Shown: piece after piece, positions 30,697-38,937 of the stretch | How positions within the stretch are numbered: position 1 is the stretch's first letter | Layout: each line of letters opens with the position of its first letter | Origin: a virus | Length of the DNA: 64,000 nucleotides | Virus record (IMG/VR): IMGVR_UViG_3300022696_000117 | Location: 1-64,000 of that record | Strand: one strand, 5' to 3' | Program-made: the position numbers and the translations under genes | Notes under the pieces: generated by a model | Told to the model about the DNA's origin: nothing | The model's input: the letters and a program-made list of their open reading frames with translations, nothing else | The model's database searches: none

Positions 30697-31764
30697 ATGA
30701 TCACAAGGGTATGGGCGAGAAATTTCAAGGGAGCCTCATTCAAGCAGCCGCTATCCGAAAGAACGCTTTTCGTTGGTCCAAACGGCATCGGGAAAACGCT
30801 TCGAGCCCAGGCGCTGACCCTGGCGGTCAATGGATATATTCCCGGGACATCGAAGCTGAACCGGGATATCCACGCCGCCTACGCCACCGCCGCGAAGATG
30901 GCGGTCGGGTTCGAGCTCGGCGGGATCCAGTTCGAGAGGATTTTCCAGGCTGCCGGCGAGAAAGTGTCGTGCCTCTACAGGATCGATGGAGCAAAATATA
31001 GCGCCAAGGACTTCCAAGTGGAGATGGCCAAGGCAGGCGACCCGCAGATTTGCGACCTCACGGCTTTCCTTGGCCTGTCGGACCCGAAAAAGATCGAGGA
31101 GATATTTAAGTCCTATCCGCCGTCAGGGAATCTTAAGGGTATTGAGTCGGAGGTTCACCGAGCTAAAGAAAAAATCAATATCTACAATAGAGAAATCCAA
31201 TCCAACGAAAGAAGCATCGAGCGTCTGTCCAAATCCAGGGCCTCACTCGAACTTCCGGCCGGGACCCTCCCTGAGCTTCAGGCCCGGATTGGATCCCTCG
31301 AAAAGGATCTCGCTGAAGCGCAGGAAGAAGAACGCAGGCAAAGGGATGAGCTGCAGCGAGAAAGGGAGGCCGAGGAGCGCAGGGCCGTTGAAAAGAGGCA
31401 GGCTGAACTGAAAGCCAAACGCGATGCTGAAGAGGCTGAGGCCAGGCGGCGTGAGCAGGAGGATTTTGAGCGCAGAAAGGCGGCATGGGAGGCCAAACAG
31501 AAGCGCGAGGCCGAGGAGCTTGAGCGGAGAAAAGCCGAGGAGGCTTCCCGCAGAGAACAGATGAAGGAAGAGAGCCTTCATCCTCCTGGCTCGAAAGATC
31601 CTCCGGTCCCTGAGCCTCAACCTGCACCAGAACCGGTCCATATCGGTGCGATCGCGTCCATCAACCGGATTATTGCAAAAATGAACGAGGGGGGATGCCC
31701 GAATTGCTCCGCAAAGATGACTGCCATTATTGAGCGCAGGAAGCTTAAAGGAGGTGCTGCATGA
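30697..31764 (+). CDS. Rad50-like ATPase, N-terminal half ending at the zinc hook
   Basis: The 355-residue protein has Walker A GPNGIGKT at residues 27-34, a Rad50-type N-terminal fold, and from about residue 150 a long Glu- and Arg-rich coiled coil. It ends with GGCPNCSAK near residue 334, a zinc-hook CxxC. Where a full Rad50 would turn back down the coiled coil, the gene stops, and the next gene supplies the returning coil and C-terminal ATPase half. AAGGAGG precedes the start. Rad50 with a nuclease partner processes DNA ends; a separate Mre11 or SbcD gene was not seen. Confidence 0.75.
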   Translation: MITRVWARNFKGASFKQPLSERTLFVGPNGIGKTLRAQALTLAVNGYIPGTSKLNRDIHAAYATAAKMAVGFELGGIQFERIFQAAGEKVSCLYRIDGAKYSAKDFQVEMAKAGDPQICDLTAFLGLSDPKKIEEIFKSYPPSGNLKGIESEVHRAKEKINIYNREIQSNERSIERLSKSRASLELPAGTLPELQARIGSLEKDLAEAQEEERRQRDELQREREAEERRAVEKRQAELKAKRDAEEAEARRREQEDFERRKAAWEAKQKREAEELERRKAEEASRREQMKEESLHPPGSKDPPVPEPQPAPEPVHIGAIASINRIIAKMNEGGCPNCSAKMTAIIERRKLKGGAA

Positions 31765-32414
31765 CTGAACTTGACATGATGACCACGCAGGTAGGGGCCC
31801 TCAAACAGGCGATTCACGACGAGCGGGCCAAGCGGGATCTCTTCGTGAAGGCGTCCACCCTCGATGAGGAGATCCAGAAGATCTCATCCGACACCGAGGA
31901 GCTTCGTGAGCAGCTCAAGGACGCGAAAGCCAAACACGCCGACGCCATACGCCGAAGAGACGAAGCGGTCAGAACCTCCCTCGGGGCCATGGAGCGAAGA
32001 ATCCAGAAGATGCTGCCTTTCGGTGAAGCGGCGCTCAATCTCACCGAAGATGGGCGGCTGGTAATCGGCTGGATCATCGGAGAAAAAAGCATCCCCTATT
32101 GGGCACTTTCCGGGGGGCAGAAGATGATTTTCGATCCGGCTCTCGCCTTCGCCATGCTCGGGAAAGCGCAGTCCAAGATCGTGATCATGGAAGGCGCCGA
32201 GATGGACACCCGCCATCTCACGGAAACCATACAGCAGATCGCCGAAAGCCGGCCGGAGGCGCAAATCATCTGCGCCACCTGGCACGAACCTGACGGAGAG
32301 GTTGATGGATGGGAAACCGTGAAGCTGGAGGGGTCCGATGCCGAAAGCGGGGCACAGGAGGAAGGCGAAGAAGAAGTGGATGACTCACAAGAAGGCGAAG
32401 ACGAAGGCGCATAA
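31761..32414 (+). CDS. Rad50-like ATPase, C-terminal half
   Basis: The 217-residue protein starts with a coiled coil (residues about 10-80), then has the ABC-signature LSGGQ at residues 116-120 and a Walker-B-like segment SKIVIMEGAEMD at residues 138-149. The usual LLLDEP pattern reads VIMEG, so the metal-binding Asp seems replaced by Met, with the following Glu kept. It ends in an acidic tail. It overlaps the N-terminal half by four bases (ATGA), so both are probably made in equal amounts. Confidence 0.75.
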   Translation: MTELDMMTTQVGALKQAIHDERAKRDLFVKASTLDEEIQKISSDTEELREQLKDAKAKHADAIRRRDEAVRTSLGAMERRIQKMLPFGEAALNLTEDGRLVIGWIIGEKSIPYWALSGGQKMIFDPALAFAMLGKAQSKIVIMEGAEMDTRHLTETIQQIAESRPEAQIICATWHEPDGEVDGWETVKLEGSDAESGAQEEGEEEVDDSQEGEDEGA

Positions 32415-32619
32415 GCTCTTCGACCAGTTGTGGCAGGGGGGAATGATGAGCCGGTCGGATGCTTATCGATGGTTGTCCGACCGGCTCAATATCCCGCTTC
32501 ATCGGTGTCACTTTCGATATTTCGGCACAGGAATGTGTAAGCGGGTGATCAGGGTCATGAACCAGGTTAAACCAAGGGAAATCAAAAATGAATATCACAG
32601 ACAAACCACAACTCAATGA
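32338..32619 (+). CDS. Small zinc-finger-like phage protein (DUF3268-like)
   Basis: The ATG at 32338 follows GGAGGGG. The 93-residue protein has a basic start (MPKAGHRRKAKKKWMTHKKAK) and a segment MSRSDAYRWLSDRLNIPLHRCHFRYFGTGMCKRVI that fits the short zinc-binding domain of DUF3268 (R-AYxWL, CH, C-R). It overlaps the end of the ATPase gene by 77 bp in another frame and the helicase start by 32 bp. Confidence 0.6.
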   Translation: MPKAGHRRKAKKKWMTHKKAKTKAHKLFDQLWQGGMMSRSDAYRWLSDRLNIPLHRCHFRYFGTGMCKRVIRVMNQVKPREIKNEYHRQTTTQ

Positions 32620-34363
32620 GCACCAGCAGGCTGCGGTTGAGGCATCGGAGCCCAGGGTCCTTGTCCGGGCCGGCGCAGGCTCCGGAAAGACTCGAGTTCT
32701 CACCGAGCGGATCGCATACCTGATCGAGGACCGTCAGGCAAGTCCGCACGAAATCATGGCCTTCACCTTCACCCGGAAAGCCGCCCAGGAAATGAAAGAA
32801 CGGCTCCTTGTGCGGGTCGGAAGCGCCGCCCACAAGATCGACATCGGTACATTCCATGCCGTGGGCCTCGATTTCATCCAACGCCATGCCGAAATGATCG
32901 GATTCAGGCAGGCGGTGACCGTATACGGTGAATGGGAAACCAACCACCTGATCGAAAGGGCCGCTGAGGCCCTGGGGTATAGGACAGGGAAGAAATGGAA
33001 GACACCGAAGAAGCTCATCGTGGATACGTTCAAGAGTTGCGATGAACGAGGCGAGGAGCCGGAACGGCTTCATCCGCTTCGGCCGCTTTTCGATTCCTTC
33101 ATGACGACATGCAGGTCGAACAACGCAATGCACTTCGGAGCCATTCTGGTGCATTTCAGGGACCTGATTCAGTGTATCAAGAATCTCTATCCCATCCAGT
33201 ATGTGTTGACCGACGAGGCTCAGGACAATGATGAGTTACAGTGGGAGATTTTGGAGCTTCTCCAGGAGCAATTCGGGGCGGAATTGTTTTGCGTTGGTGA
33301 TCCTGACCAGTCCATTTACGAATTCCGTGGCGCCGTTCCGCAATATCTGATCGAGCACCAGGACGATTTCGCCGTTTATGATCTTCCGGAGAACTATCGG
33401 TCTTTCAGGCCGATTGTGGAGGCGGCGAACAGCCTCATTGGGCACAATAGCGACCGTATCGGAAGCCCAATGTCCTGCGCCAGGGCCGGCGGTGATTCGA
33501 GCGCAAGCTTTGTGCTGGAGAATTTCGACAGCGCCGTTGTGGTGGAATATTTGAAGGCCCGGAAGCTGGAGCCATCCAGAACCGCAATCCTCGCCAGAAA
33601 TCATTTTCTTCTGATGAAACTCGCCAATATCATGGACGAGCAGGGGATCCACTACCATTATATCGGCAAAAAAAGCTCGATCACCAGGACCGAGGAGTTC
33701 CAACGATTTCACGCCTACATGAAGCTGTTGGTCAATCCGTATGACGACTTCTCATTCATGCTGGCATCCGAAGCCCTTGGTGTTTCTGTCGAACAGCTGA
33801 GGGCCCTGCGGCTGGAATCTACCCAAACAGGCGATGGGGCGTTCAGCATCTGGAGCCGGCAGGAGTTCAGCAGCCCCCCGAAATGGGTGGAGTTCTTTAA
33901 TACCGCCCACAAGGACAGCTGGAGCGTTTACCGAATTGCCGGCTTCATCCAGGACAACGGCGGCTTTGAAGACGATAAAGTCTGGCGGTTCGTCATGGAA
34001 TGGTTCGAGGCGAACCCGACCGAGAGCCTGGAGGAGTACCTTTATTGGGTTTCCACCTACGACATCCATGACGAGCTTGCAGACGACAGCAGCCAGGATT
34101 GCTATCAGCTGGCCACCATCCACGGCGCCAAGGGCCTCGAATGGCCCAACGTGATCATCGCCGGGGTGAACGAGGGCCTTTTGCCGTCGTCTCAGGCGAT
34201 TCGGTGCGGCGATATCGAGGGTGAGCGGCGGCTGATGTATGTGGCCATGACCCGGGCCGAAGAAAAGTTGATCCTTACGATCCGTCCGGAGGAGACCGTG
34301 AACGCCCGCGGGCAGGTGAACGTGAATCCTGTGAGCCGGTTTGTGGAGGAGGCGGGGTTATGA
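32588..34363 (+). CDS. UvrD/Rep-like superfamily 1 helicase
   Basis: The 591-residue protein shows SF1A motifs: Q-motif LNEHQQAAVEA, Walker A VRAGAGSGKTRVL, motif Ia AFTFTRKAAQEM, motif II YVLTDEAQDND, motif III VGDPDQSIYEFRGA, motif IV-V TIHGAKGLEWPNVI, motif VI ERRLMYVAMTRAEEKL. It unwinds DNA 3' to 5' in repair and recombination. Slightly short compared with host UvrD (about 720), so an accessory domain may be reduced. Confidence 0.9.
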   Translation: MNITDKPQLNEHQQAAVEASEPRVLVRAGAGSGKTRVLTERIAYLIEDRQASPHEIMAFTFTRKAAQEMKERLLVRVGSAAHKIDIGTFHAVGLDFIQRHAEMIGFRQAVTVYGEWETNHLIERAAEALGYRTGKKWKTPKKLIVDTFKSCDERGEEPERLHPLRPLFDSFMTTCRSNNAMHFGAILVHFRDLIQCIKNLYPIQYVLTDEAQDNDELQWEILELLQEQFGAELFCVGDPDQSIYEFRGAVPQYLIEHQDDFAVYDLPENYRSFRPIVEAANSLIGHNSDRIGSPMSCARAGGDSSASFVLENFDSAVVVEYLKARKLEPSRTAILARNHFLLMKLANIMDEQGIHYHYIGKKSSITRTEEFQRFHAYMKLLVNPYDDFSFMLASEALGVSVEQLRALRLESTQTGDGAFSIWSRQEFSSPPKWVEFFNTAHKDSWSVYRIAGFIQDNGGFEDDKVWRFVMEWFEANPTESLEEYLYWVSTYDIHDELADDSSQDCYQLATIHGAKGLEWPNVIIAGVNEGLLPSSQAIRCGDIEGERRLMYVAMTRAEEKLILTIRPEETVNARGQVNVNPVSRFVEEAGL

Positions 34364-34635
34364 AGCAAGTATACAAATACATTCTTCGCCTTGATAGGCC
34401 TATCTGTGAAATACCAAAAGGCGGCACAATCCGCCATGTGGATGAGCAGCTCGGAAATATTTGCGTTTGGGTTGAAGTTGACCCTGATCAGCCAAAAGAG
34501 AAACGGCGCTTCGAGATTTACGGGACAGGCCATACGATTAGAGAAGATATGGGCGTAACCCGTGTGTACCTTGGTTCCGTGAAGCTTGAAGGTGGTGCGC
34601 TCATTTTTCATATTTATGAGCACACCGGTATATAA
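34360..34635 (+). CDS. Widespread small phage protein (DUF7352-like)
   Basis: The 91-residue beta-rich protein begins MKQVYKYILRLD. It follows a pattern common in phages: an opening I-x-L-x-V-x-D-x-x-P, WVEVDPDQPKEKRRFEIYGTGHTI, then YLGSVKLEGGALIFHIYE. Function unknown in the family. The label is from memory. Confidence 0.6.
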   Translation: MKQVYKYILRLDRPICEIPKGGTIRHVDEQLGNICVWVEVDPDQPKEKRRFEIYGTGHTIREDMGVTRVYLGSVKLEGGALIFHIYEHTGI

Positions 34636-34658
34636 TCCAGGACACTCGAGCGTACAGA

Positions 34659-36056
34659 ATGAAACTCACCATCTCCAACTACCTCCAGCTCTACGGCCAC
34701 CCGATGGAGTTGGAGAAGCACCTCACCAGGCTCCTCACCATCCAGAACCCGAGGTGGCTTGACAACGAGAAGATGAACCGGTGGCAGGGCAATACCGCTC
34801 GATTCCTGACCTATTTCCACACCGACGGCCTCGGGACGATGTCCGTACCCCGGGGCCTGGCCGTGCATGTCTGGAGGTGGTGCAAGGATCATGGGGCAGA
34901 GGTTGAGGTTGAGGATAAACGGGCGTCTTTTCCTGGTCTCAACATCAACTTCATGGGCCGCGGCCTTCGGCAATATCAGGTAGAAGCCGCGGAGGCCGTC
35001 CTGAAAAGAGACGCGGGGGTCCTCTGCGCTCCGACCGGGTCCGGAAAGACCGTCATGGCGCTTTATCTGATTGCAAAAAGGGACCAACCGACGGTCATAG
35101 TGGTCCACACGAAGGACCTGGCCAACCAATGGATAGACCGCATAGGCCAGTTCCTCGGAATAGACGCCGGAGATATCGGACTGATCGGGGCTGGCAAGAA
35201 GACCGTCAATCCGAATGGCCTAAATGTGGCCCTGGTTCAAACCCTGTACGGCTGCGCCGATGAAATCGCATCCCATATCGGCCATCTCGTGGTTGACGAA
35301 TGCCACCGGGCCCCGAGCCGGACTTTCAACGAGGCCGTAACCGCGTTCTCATCCAAGTACATTCTCGGCCTCACAGCCACCCCGTTCCGCCGGGACAAAA
35401 TGACCAACCTGATTTATTGGTTTCTCGGTGATCAGGTCCATAAAATAGAGCCGGACGGCCTTCGAGAAGACGGGCACATTCTCACCGCGGATGTGGTGGT
35501 CCGCAAAACCGACTTCAAGGCGTATTCCGACCCTAAGAACGAATACGCCAAGATGCTCTCGGAGCTGTCTTCTGATCTCCACAGGAACCGCATGATCGTT
35601 CAAGACGTGGCCGACATCGTAAACTCCGAAGAAGAGGGCGTGTGCCTGGTCCTGTCAGACAGGAAAGAGCACTGCGAGATCCTGAAGTCGGCGATTACCA
35701 CCGAAAAGAAGATCCCGGCGGTCGTTCTTACCGGAGACACGCCGAATAAGCAGCGAGAAATGATCATCGACATGGTCAACCGCGGGGCGGTGCCGGTTGT
35801 GGTGGCCACCGGGCAGCTCATCGGCGAAGGGTTCGACTGCAAGAACCTGACGAACCTTTTTTTGGCCATGCCGATCAAGTTCTCAGGGCGCCTGATCCAG
35901 TATCTCGGCCGGGTGCTTCGGCCTGCGCCGGGCAAGGAGCGGGCGCTTATCTATGACTACGAGGATGCCAAGGTGGGTGTTCTCCGCAATTCCGCCTCCG
36001 GGCGGAGGAGGGTGTATAGGCAAAATGGATTTTCGATCACAAGAGAGGGAGCTTGA
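34659..36056 (+). CDS. SF2 DEAD/DEAH-type helicase (UvsW/XPB-like)
   Basis: The 465-residue protein has GLRQYQVEAAEAVL (Q region), Walker A APTGSGKTVMAL, motif II VVDECHRAPS, motif III GLTATPFRRD, then IGEGFDCKNL and QYLGRVLRPAPGKERA (motifs V and VI). An N-terminal region of about 90 residues may bind DNA. UvsW-type helicases remodel branched DNA and R-loops during phage replication. Complete. Confidence 0.9.
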   Translation: MKLTISNYLQLYGHPMELEKHLTRLLTIQNPRWLDNEKMNRWQGNTARFLTYFHTDGLGTMSVPRGLAVHVWRWCKDHGAEVEVEDKRASFPGLNINFMGRGLRQYQVEAAEAVLKRDAGVLCAPTGSGKTVMALYLIAKRDQPTVIVVHTKDLANQWIDRIGQFLGIDAGDIGLIGAGKKTVNPNGLNVALVQTLYGCADEIASHIGHLVVDECHRAPSRTFNEAVTAFSSKYILGLTATPFRRDKMTNLIYWFLGDQVHKIEPDGLREDGHILTADVVVRKTDFKAYSDPKNEYAKMLSELSSDLHRNRMIVQDVADIVNSEEEGVCLVLSDRKEHCEILKSAITTEKKIPAVVLTGDTPNKQREMIIDMVNRGAVPVVVATGQLIGEGFDCKNLTNLFLAMPIKFSGRLIQYLGRVLRPAPGKERALIYDYEDAKVGVLRNSASGRRRVYRQNGFSITREGA

Positions 36057-36432
36057 ACTGTTTGCGCCTCCGGATTACTGGACGATGCCGGTGGAGGCGC
36101 TGAAGGAAATAGCCGGTGGGTGCGGCGCAGGCAGGGGGCTTGGCGATACGCTGGTTCCGGATACCGCCTGGGGGTTATCGATCAAGCCGGCCTGCAAAAT
36201 CCACGATTTCATGTACCATTTCGGCGAATGCCTGGAAGACAAAAAGGCTGCGGACAGGGTGTTTTTGAACAATATGATCAGGATTATCGAGGCAAGAACG
36301 AGGTTCTCCTTTTTGGCACGGCTCCGCCTTCAGCGGTGCAGAACCTATTTCTTCTTCGTCAAATATTTAGGTGGGCCGGCATTCTGGAAACGCAAAAATC
36401 CCGACGCAACAATCGGAAAGGTAGCCGCATAA
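36025..36432 (+). CDS. Phospholipase A2-like phage protein
   Basis: Start at 36025, inside the end of the helicase gene. The 135-residue protein has the fold signature CGAGRGLGDTLVPDTAWG, then KPACKIHDFMYHFGECLEDKKAADRVFLNNM. The C-x2-HD-x2-Y motif followed by a helix with AD-L-N-M closely matches the PLA2 core of parvovirus VP1 and similar proteins (ARIHD-RY...AD-LL-NI), where His and Asp are catalytic. The parvovirus form has no disulfides. It would cleave membrane lipids, for lysis, entry or host defence escape. Location in the early operon is unexpected. Confidence 0.55.
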   Translation: MDFRSQERELELFAPPDYWTMPVEALKEIAGGCGAGRGLGDTLVPDTAWGLSIKPACKIHDFMYHFGECLEDKKAADRVFLNNMIRIIEARTRFSFLARLRLQRCRTYFFFVKYLGGPAFWKRKNPDATIGKVAA

Positions 36433-36686
36433 TGGAGTTGAGTCTGCACGAAATGGACACACTGGTCGACATGATCGCCGAGAGGGTCGCCCAAAAGCTG
36501 GAAGCCAGGCTTTCACCCGGGAAGTGGCTGACGTTCGAGGAAGCCATGCGGATGATGAAGATCAAGTCAAAAGACACCCTCCGGAAGCGATTGATCGATG
36601 GTGACGTATACGGGATCAAGGACGGGGGGAAGTGGAAGGTTGATCGGGAATCTATCGAGGATTATTTGAATCAGGAGAGGGTATGA
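36432..36686 (+). CDS. HTH_17 excisionase-like protein
   Basis: The 84-residue protein has a helical start (LHEMDTLVDMIAERVAQKLEARL) then WLTFEEAMRMMKIKSKDTLRKRLIDGDVYGIKDGGKWKVDRESIEDYL, the MerR/Xis-type winged helix. Small proteins like this are phage excisionases or directionality factors, and the integrase gene is 850 bp downstream on the same strand. The ATG overlaps the previous stop (TAATG). Confidence 0.7.
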   Translation: MELSLHEMDTLVDMIAERVAQKLEARLSPGKWLTFEEAMRMMKIKSKDTLRKRLIDGDVYGIKDGGKWKVDRESIEDYLNQERV

Positions 36687-36774
36687 CGTGCCGGGGGGGG
36701 TGTTCTCGGCTAATATCAGGGAAGTTTTACCTGTTAATCAATGGTTATACTTTTATACAAGAAAGGGATTAATT

Positions 36775-37047
36775 ATGTACAATATTGAACAGATGGGCAT
36801 GATAACGGAAAGAGAATGCGAACCTGATTATAAAAAGGTCGCTGAAGTCAAGGAAAAAGAGCTTGATTTGATTTCGGATTTGATTTCTAACCTTTGTTTA
36901 TTTGCCGATATGGTCGGCACACATGGGTTCAGAGATGCACACGGCAGAAATATGTTTCATGAGTTTTTGGGCACTCTGTCCCTTGACAAAAGGAATCGTG
37001 AGAAACAGTTGGAAGAGTTGAATAGTCGTATAGAAAAAAAAGTATAA
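36775..37047 (+). CDS. Small hypothetical protein
   Basis: Start at 36775 behind AAAGGGA. The 90-residue protein begins MYNIEQMGMITEREC and is helical and charged. Low GC compared with neighbours, so it may have been gained separately. It is followed by a pair of competing hairpins. Unknown. Confidence 0.55.
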   Translation: MYNIEQMGMITERECEPDYKKVAEVKEKELDLISDLISNLCLFADMVGTHGFRDAHGRNMFHEFLGTLSLDKRNREKQLEELNSRIEKKV

Positions 37048-37050
37048 CCC

Positions 37051-37118
37051 AGCGATGAACACGGACAAGCAGGGCATCGCTTTTGTAGCAGATTCATAAT
37101 CACCGGTTGCCCTGCTTG
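37051..37118 (+). promoter_or_regulatory. Two mutually exclusive stem-loops (attenuator-like)
   Basis: AGCGATG (37051-37057) pairs with CATCGCT (37075-37081), followed by TTTTGT, a terminator-like hairpin. Its loop and stem (CAAGCAGGGCA, 37066-37076) pair instead with TGCCCTGCTTG (37108-37118) over 11 bp. Only one can form, as in an attenuator. Confidence 0.55.
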
Positions 37119-37150
37119 CCGGTTATCTATTACGTTAAAAAAGAGGCATA

Positions 37151-37375
37151 ATGGCCGAGATAAAGCTATGCGCTACGACTAAGGATGGTCCGTCCATGCC
37201 AAGTGACCTGTCGGCTTGGACAGCGGACGAACCCTGGCCGGGTGGAGGCACCGTCAAGGTTTTGAAGTTTGGCATCGGAGATTCCACAATTACAATCTGG
37301 CCGGCTGACCCGGACAAAATTCATAATCTTAGCGCCAGGCTTTCCAAGATCGCTTATGAGCTGAAAGGGGGGTAG
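37151..37375 (+). CDS. Small hypothetical protein
   Basis: The 74-residue protein begins MAEIKLCATTKDGP. It has a beta-rich middle (TVKVLKFGIGDSTITIW) and a C-terminal helix. AAAGAGGC precedes. It lies between the attenuator-like hairpins and the integrase. Unknown. Confidence 0.55.
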   Translation: MAEIKLCATTKDGPSMPSDLSAWTADEPWPGGGTVKVLKFGIGDSTITIWPADPDKIHNLSARLSKIAYELKGG

Positions 37376-37380
37376 GGCGA

Positions 37381-37563
37381 ATGACCTTCGAAGAATGGCT
37401 CCGCACCCTCCCGGATGAATATCCTGCGGAGGGGTACATTTGCGGCTTACTGCGGATGGCTTGGAATGCGGCCCTTTCCGAAAACGGTCATGAGTCCTTG
37501 ACCAACCCCCACAACCCTGATAACTCAGTCTCTAATGAAAGCGAGACTGTGGAAAAGAAATAA
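37381..37563 (+). CDS. Small hypothetical protein overlapping integrase start
   Basis: The 60-residue acidic protein begins MTFEEWLRTLPDEYPAE. It overlaps the integrase start by 29 bp, so it may tune integrase translation. The AGGGCG before the start is a modest ribosome site. Unknown. Confidence 0.5.
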   Translation: MTFEEWLRTLPDEYPAEGYICGLLRMAWNAALSENGHESLTNPHNPDNSVSNESETVEKK

Positions 37564-38578
37564 CGGCCAGTATTATGCCCTGTGGGAGGAGGATGGGCGG
37601 ACCCGGCAGAAGTCCCTTAAAACCGACTCCCTCAAAATAGCCAACCGGCGGTTGAAAAACTTCAACCGGGATCTGCTGGCCGGCAGCGTCAAGAAGCTCT
37701 CCCAGACAGTCCCGAAGGTCACCCTCGGCGAGCTTCGGGAAGCCTTCCTCAAATTCAAAGACGGCAGGGTGGCCAAAACCACCCTTGCCATCTACGAAAC
37801 CTCTTTTGATCACGCAGAAAAAACCCTCGGGGAAGATATCCCCATTACGCACATCACACAAAAGCGCCTGGAGCAGGTCATGGACGACATGATGGCGTCC
37901 GGGCTCAAGCCTCCGACCGTCAACAAGCACCGACGGCACCTGCGGACGGTTTTCAACCAGGCCTACGATTGGAACTATCTGGAGAAGCCGATCAAGATGC
38001 CTAAGCCTCTGCGAGAGGAGGAGCGTCTCCGGTTCCTGTCAATCGATGAACTCAGAAAGCTCATCGATTGCATCGACGATCAGGAGTTTTTCGACTTCTG
38101 CATGTTGTCGGCCTACACCGGAATGAGATCCGGGGAGCTTCTGAGAATGATGCGGGGCCACGTCGACCGGCCGGAGGGTTTTCTATTGGTCACCTCTGAA
38201 CAGAAAAACAAGGCGGACTGGATTATCCCGATCAATGACCATGCGAGGGAGATCCTGGACAGGTGCCTTTCCAGAAATCACGGACCGAGAGTGTTTCCTA
38301 AATGGCGGCTGGAGTGGGTTTCGAAGAAATTCAAGAAATATGCGAGGAAGTCAGGCTTGAAAGATTGTCGGTTCCATGATCTGAGGCATACCTTTGCAAG
38401 CCACCTTGCAATGGGTGGCCAGGATCTCCTGGTCATTCAGATGCTCATGCGCCACAAGTCCATGTCGTCGACGATGGTGTACGCCAAGCTGTCTCCAGAA
38501 CACCTTTCCAGGGCCAGCAACAGCCTTAACTTCGGCCCGATGCCGATACCTTCCACGAAGAAGGACGGCAAGGCATAA
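37535..38578 (+). CDS. int: Tyrosine recombinase / phage integrase
   Basis: The 347-residue protein has a core-binding domain (about residues 62-150) and the catalytic set R198 (YTGMRSGELL), H281 and R284 (HDLRHTFAS), H307 (MRHKS) and Y316 (MVYAKL). It integrates phage DNA at the tRNA site represented by attP just downstream. The N-terminal 55 residues (RLWKRNNGQYYALWEEDGRT) form an arm-binding domain. Translation start overlaps the upstream gene with no strong ribosome site, so expression may be low. Confidence 0.95.
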   Translation: MKARLWKRNNGQYYALWEEDGRTRQKSLKTDSLKIANRRLKNFNRDLLAGSVKKLSQTVPKVTLGELREAFLKFKDGRVAKTTLAIYETSFDHAEKTLGEDIPITHITQKRLEQVMDDMMASGLKPPTVNKHRRHLRTVFNQAYDWNYLEKPIKMPKPLREEERLRFLSIDELRKLIDCIDDQEFFDFCMLSAYTGMRSGELLRMMRGHVDRPEGFLLVTSEQKNKADWIIPINDHAREILDRCLSRNHGPRVFPKWRLEWVSKKFKKYARKSGLKDCRFHDLRHTFASHLAMGGQDLLVIQMLMRHKSMSSTMVYAKLSPEHLSRASNSLNFGPMPIPSTKKDGKA

Positions 38579-38630
38579 TGGAACCCAAAGTGGAAAGCAT
38601 CCCCCAAAACAGCTGCTTCCAAGGTCTGTT

Positions 38631-38937
38631 TTTGCAATATCTTTGCAATGCCCAGAGATTGTGTTTCCATTGCAAATCCATTGCAAAATTTTTCCTATTG
38701 CAAAAACCTCTCAGATGGCTTACCGTAAATGACTGAATTGAGGGGTTATTTTTGGTACGCCCGGCAGGATTCGAACCTGCGGCCTACGGATTAGAAGTCC
38801 GTTCCAGCCCACAGCTGAAAACCCCGCAATTTCAAGTAATTCCCTAAAAATCAGACCCTTGTAAAGCTTTCCCGGATGGGTAAAATGGACTAAAACGGGC
38901 CATTTCGGGCTCATTTTTCATTGCAAAACATTGCAAT
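38631..38937. other. attP: attP region with integrase arm sites
   Basis: Arm-type repeats ATTGCAAA or TTTGCAAT lie on the left at 38631-38638, 38642-38649, 38669-38676, 38680-38687 and 38697-38704, and on the right at 38920-38927 and 38930-38937. Between them lies the 3' half of a tRNA gene. Multiple arms left and two right is the lambda-like plan. An intact attP means this sequence is not an integrated prophage junction. Confidence 0.75.
38753..38802 (-). other. 3' half of tRNA-Arg(UCU), attP core
   Basis: On the minus strand there is a 5-bp anticodon stem (ACGGA with TCCGT) and loop CTTCTAA with anticodon TCT, a perfect T arm (GCAGG-TTCGAAT-CCTGC), the acceptor 3' strand CGGGCGT, A and CCA. 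The 5' half (acceptor strand and D arm) is missing, so it is not a working tRNA gene but the identity block shared with the host. Confidence 0.85.

Noticed and set aside
38753-38802. Functional phage tRNA-Arg gene
   Set aside because: The 5' acceptor strand and D arm are absent; only the anticodon-to-CCA half is present, as expected for attP.
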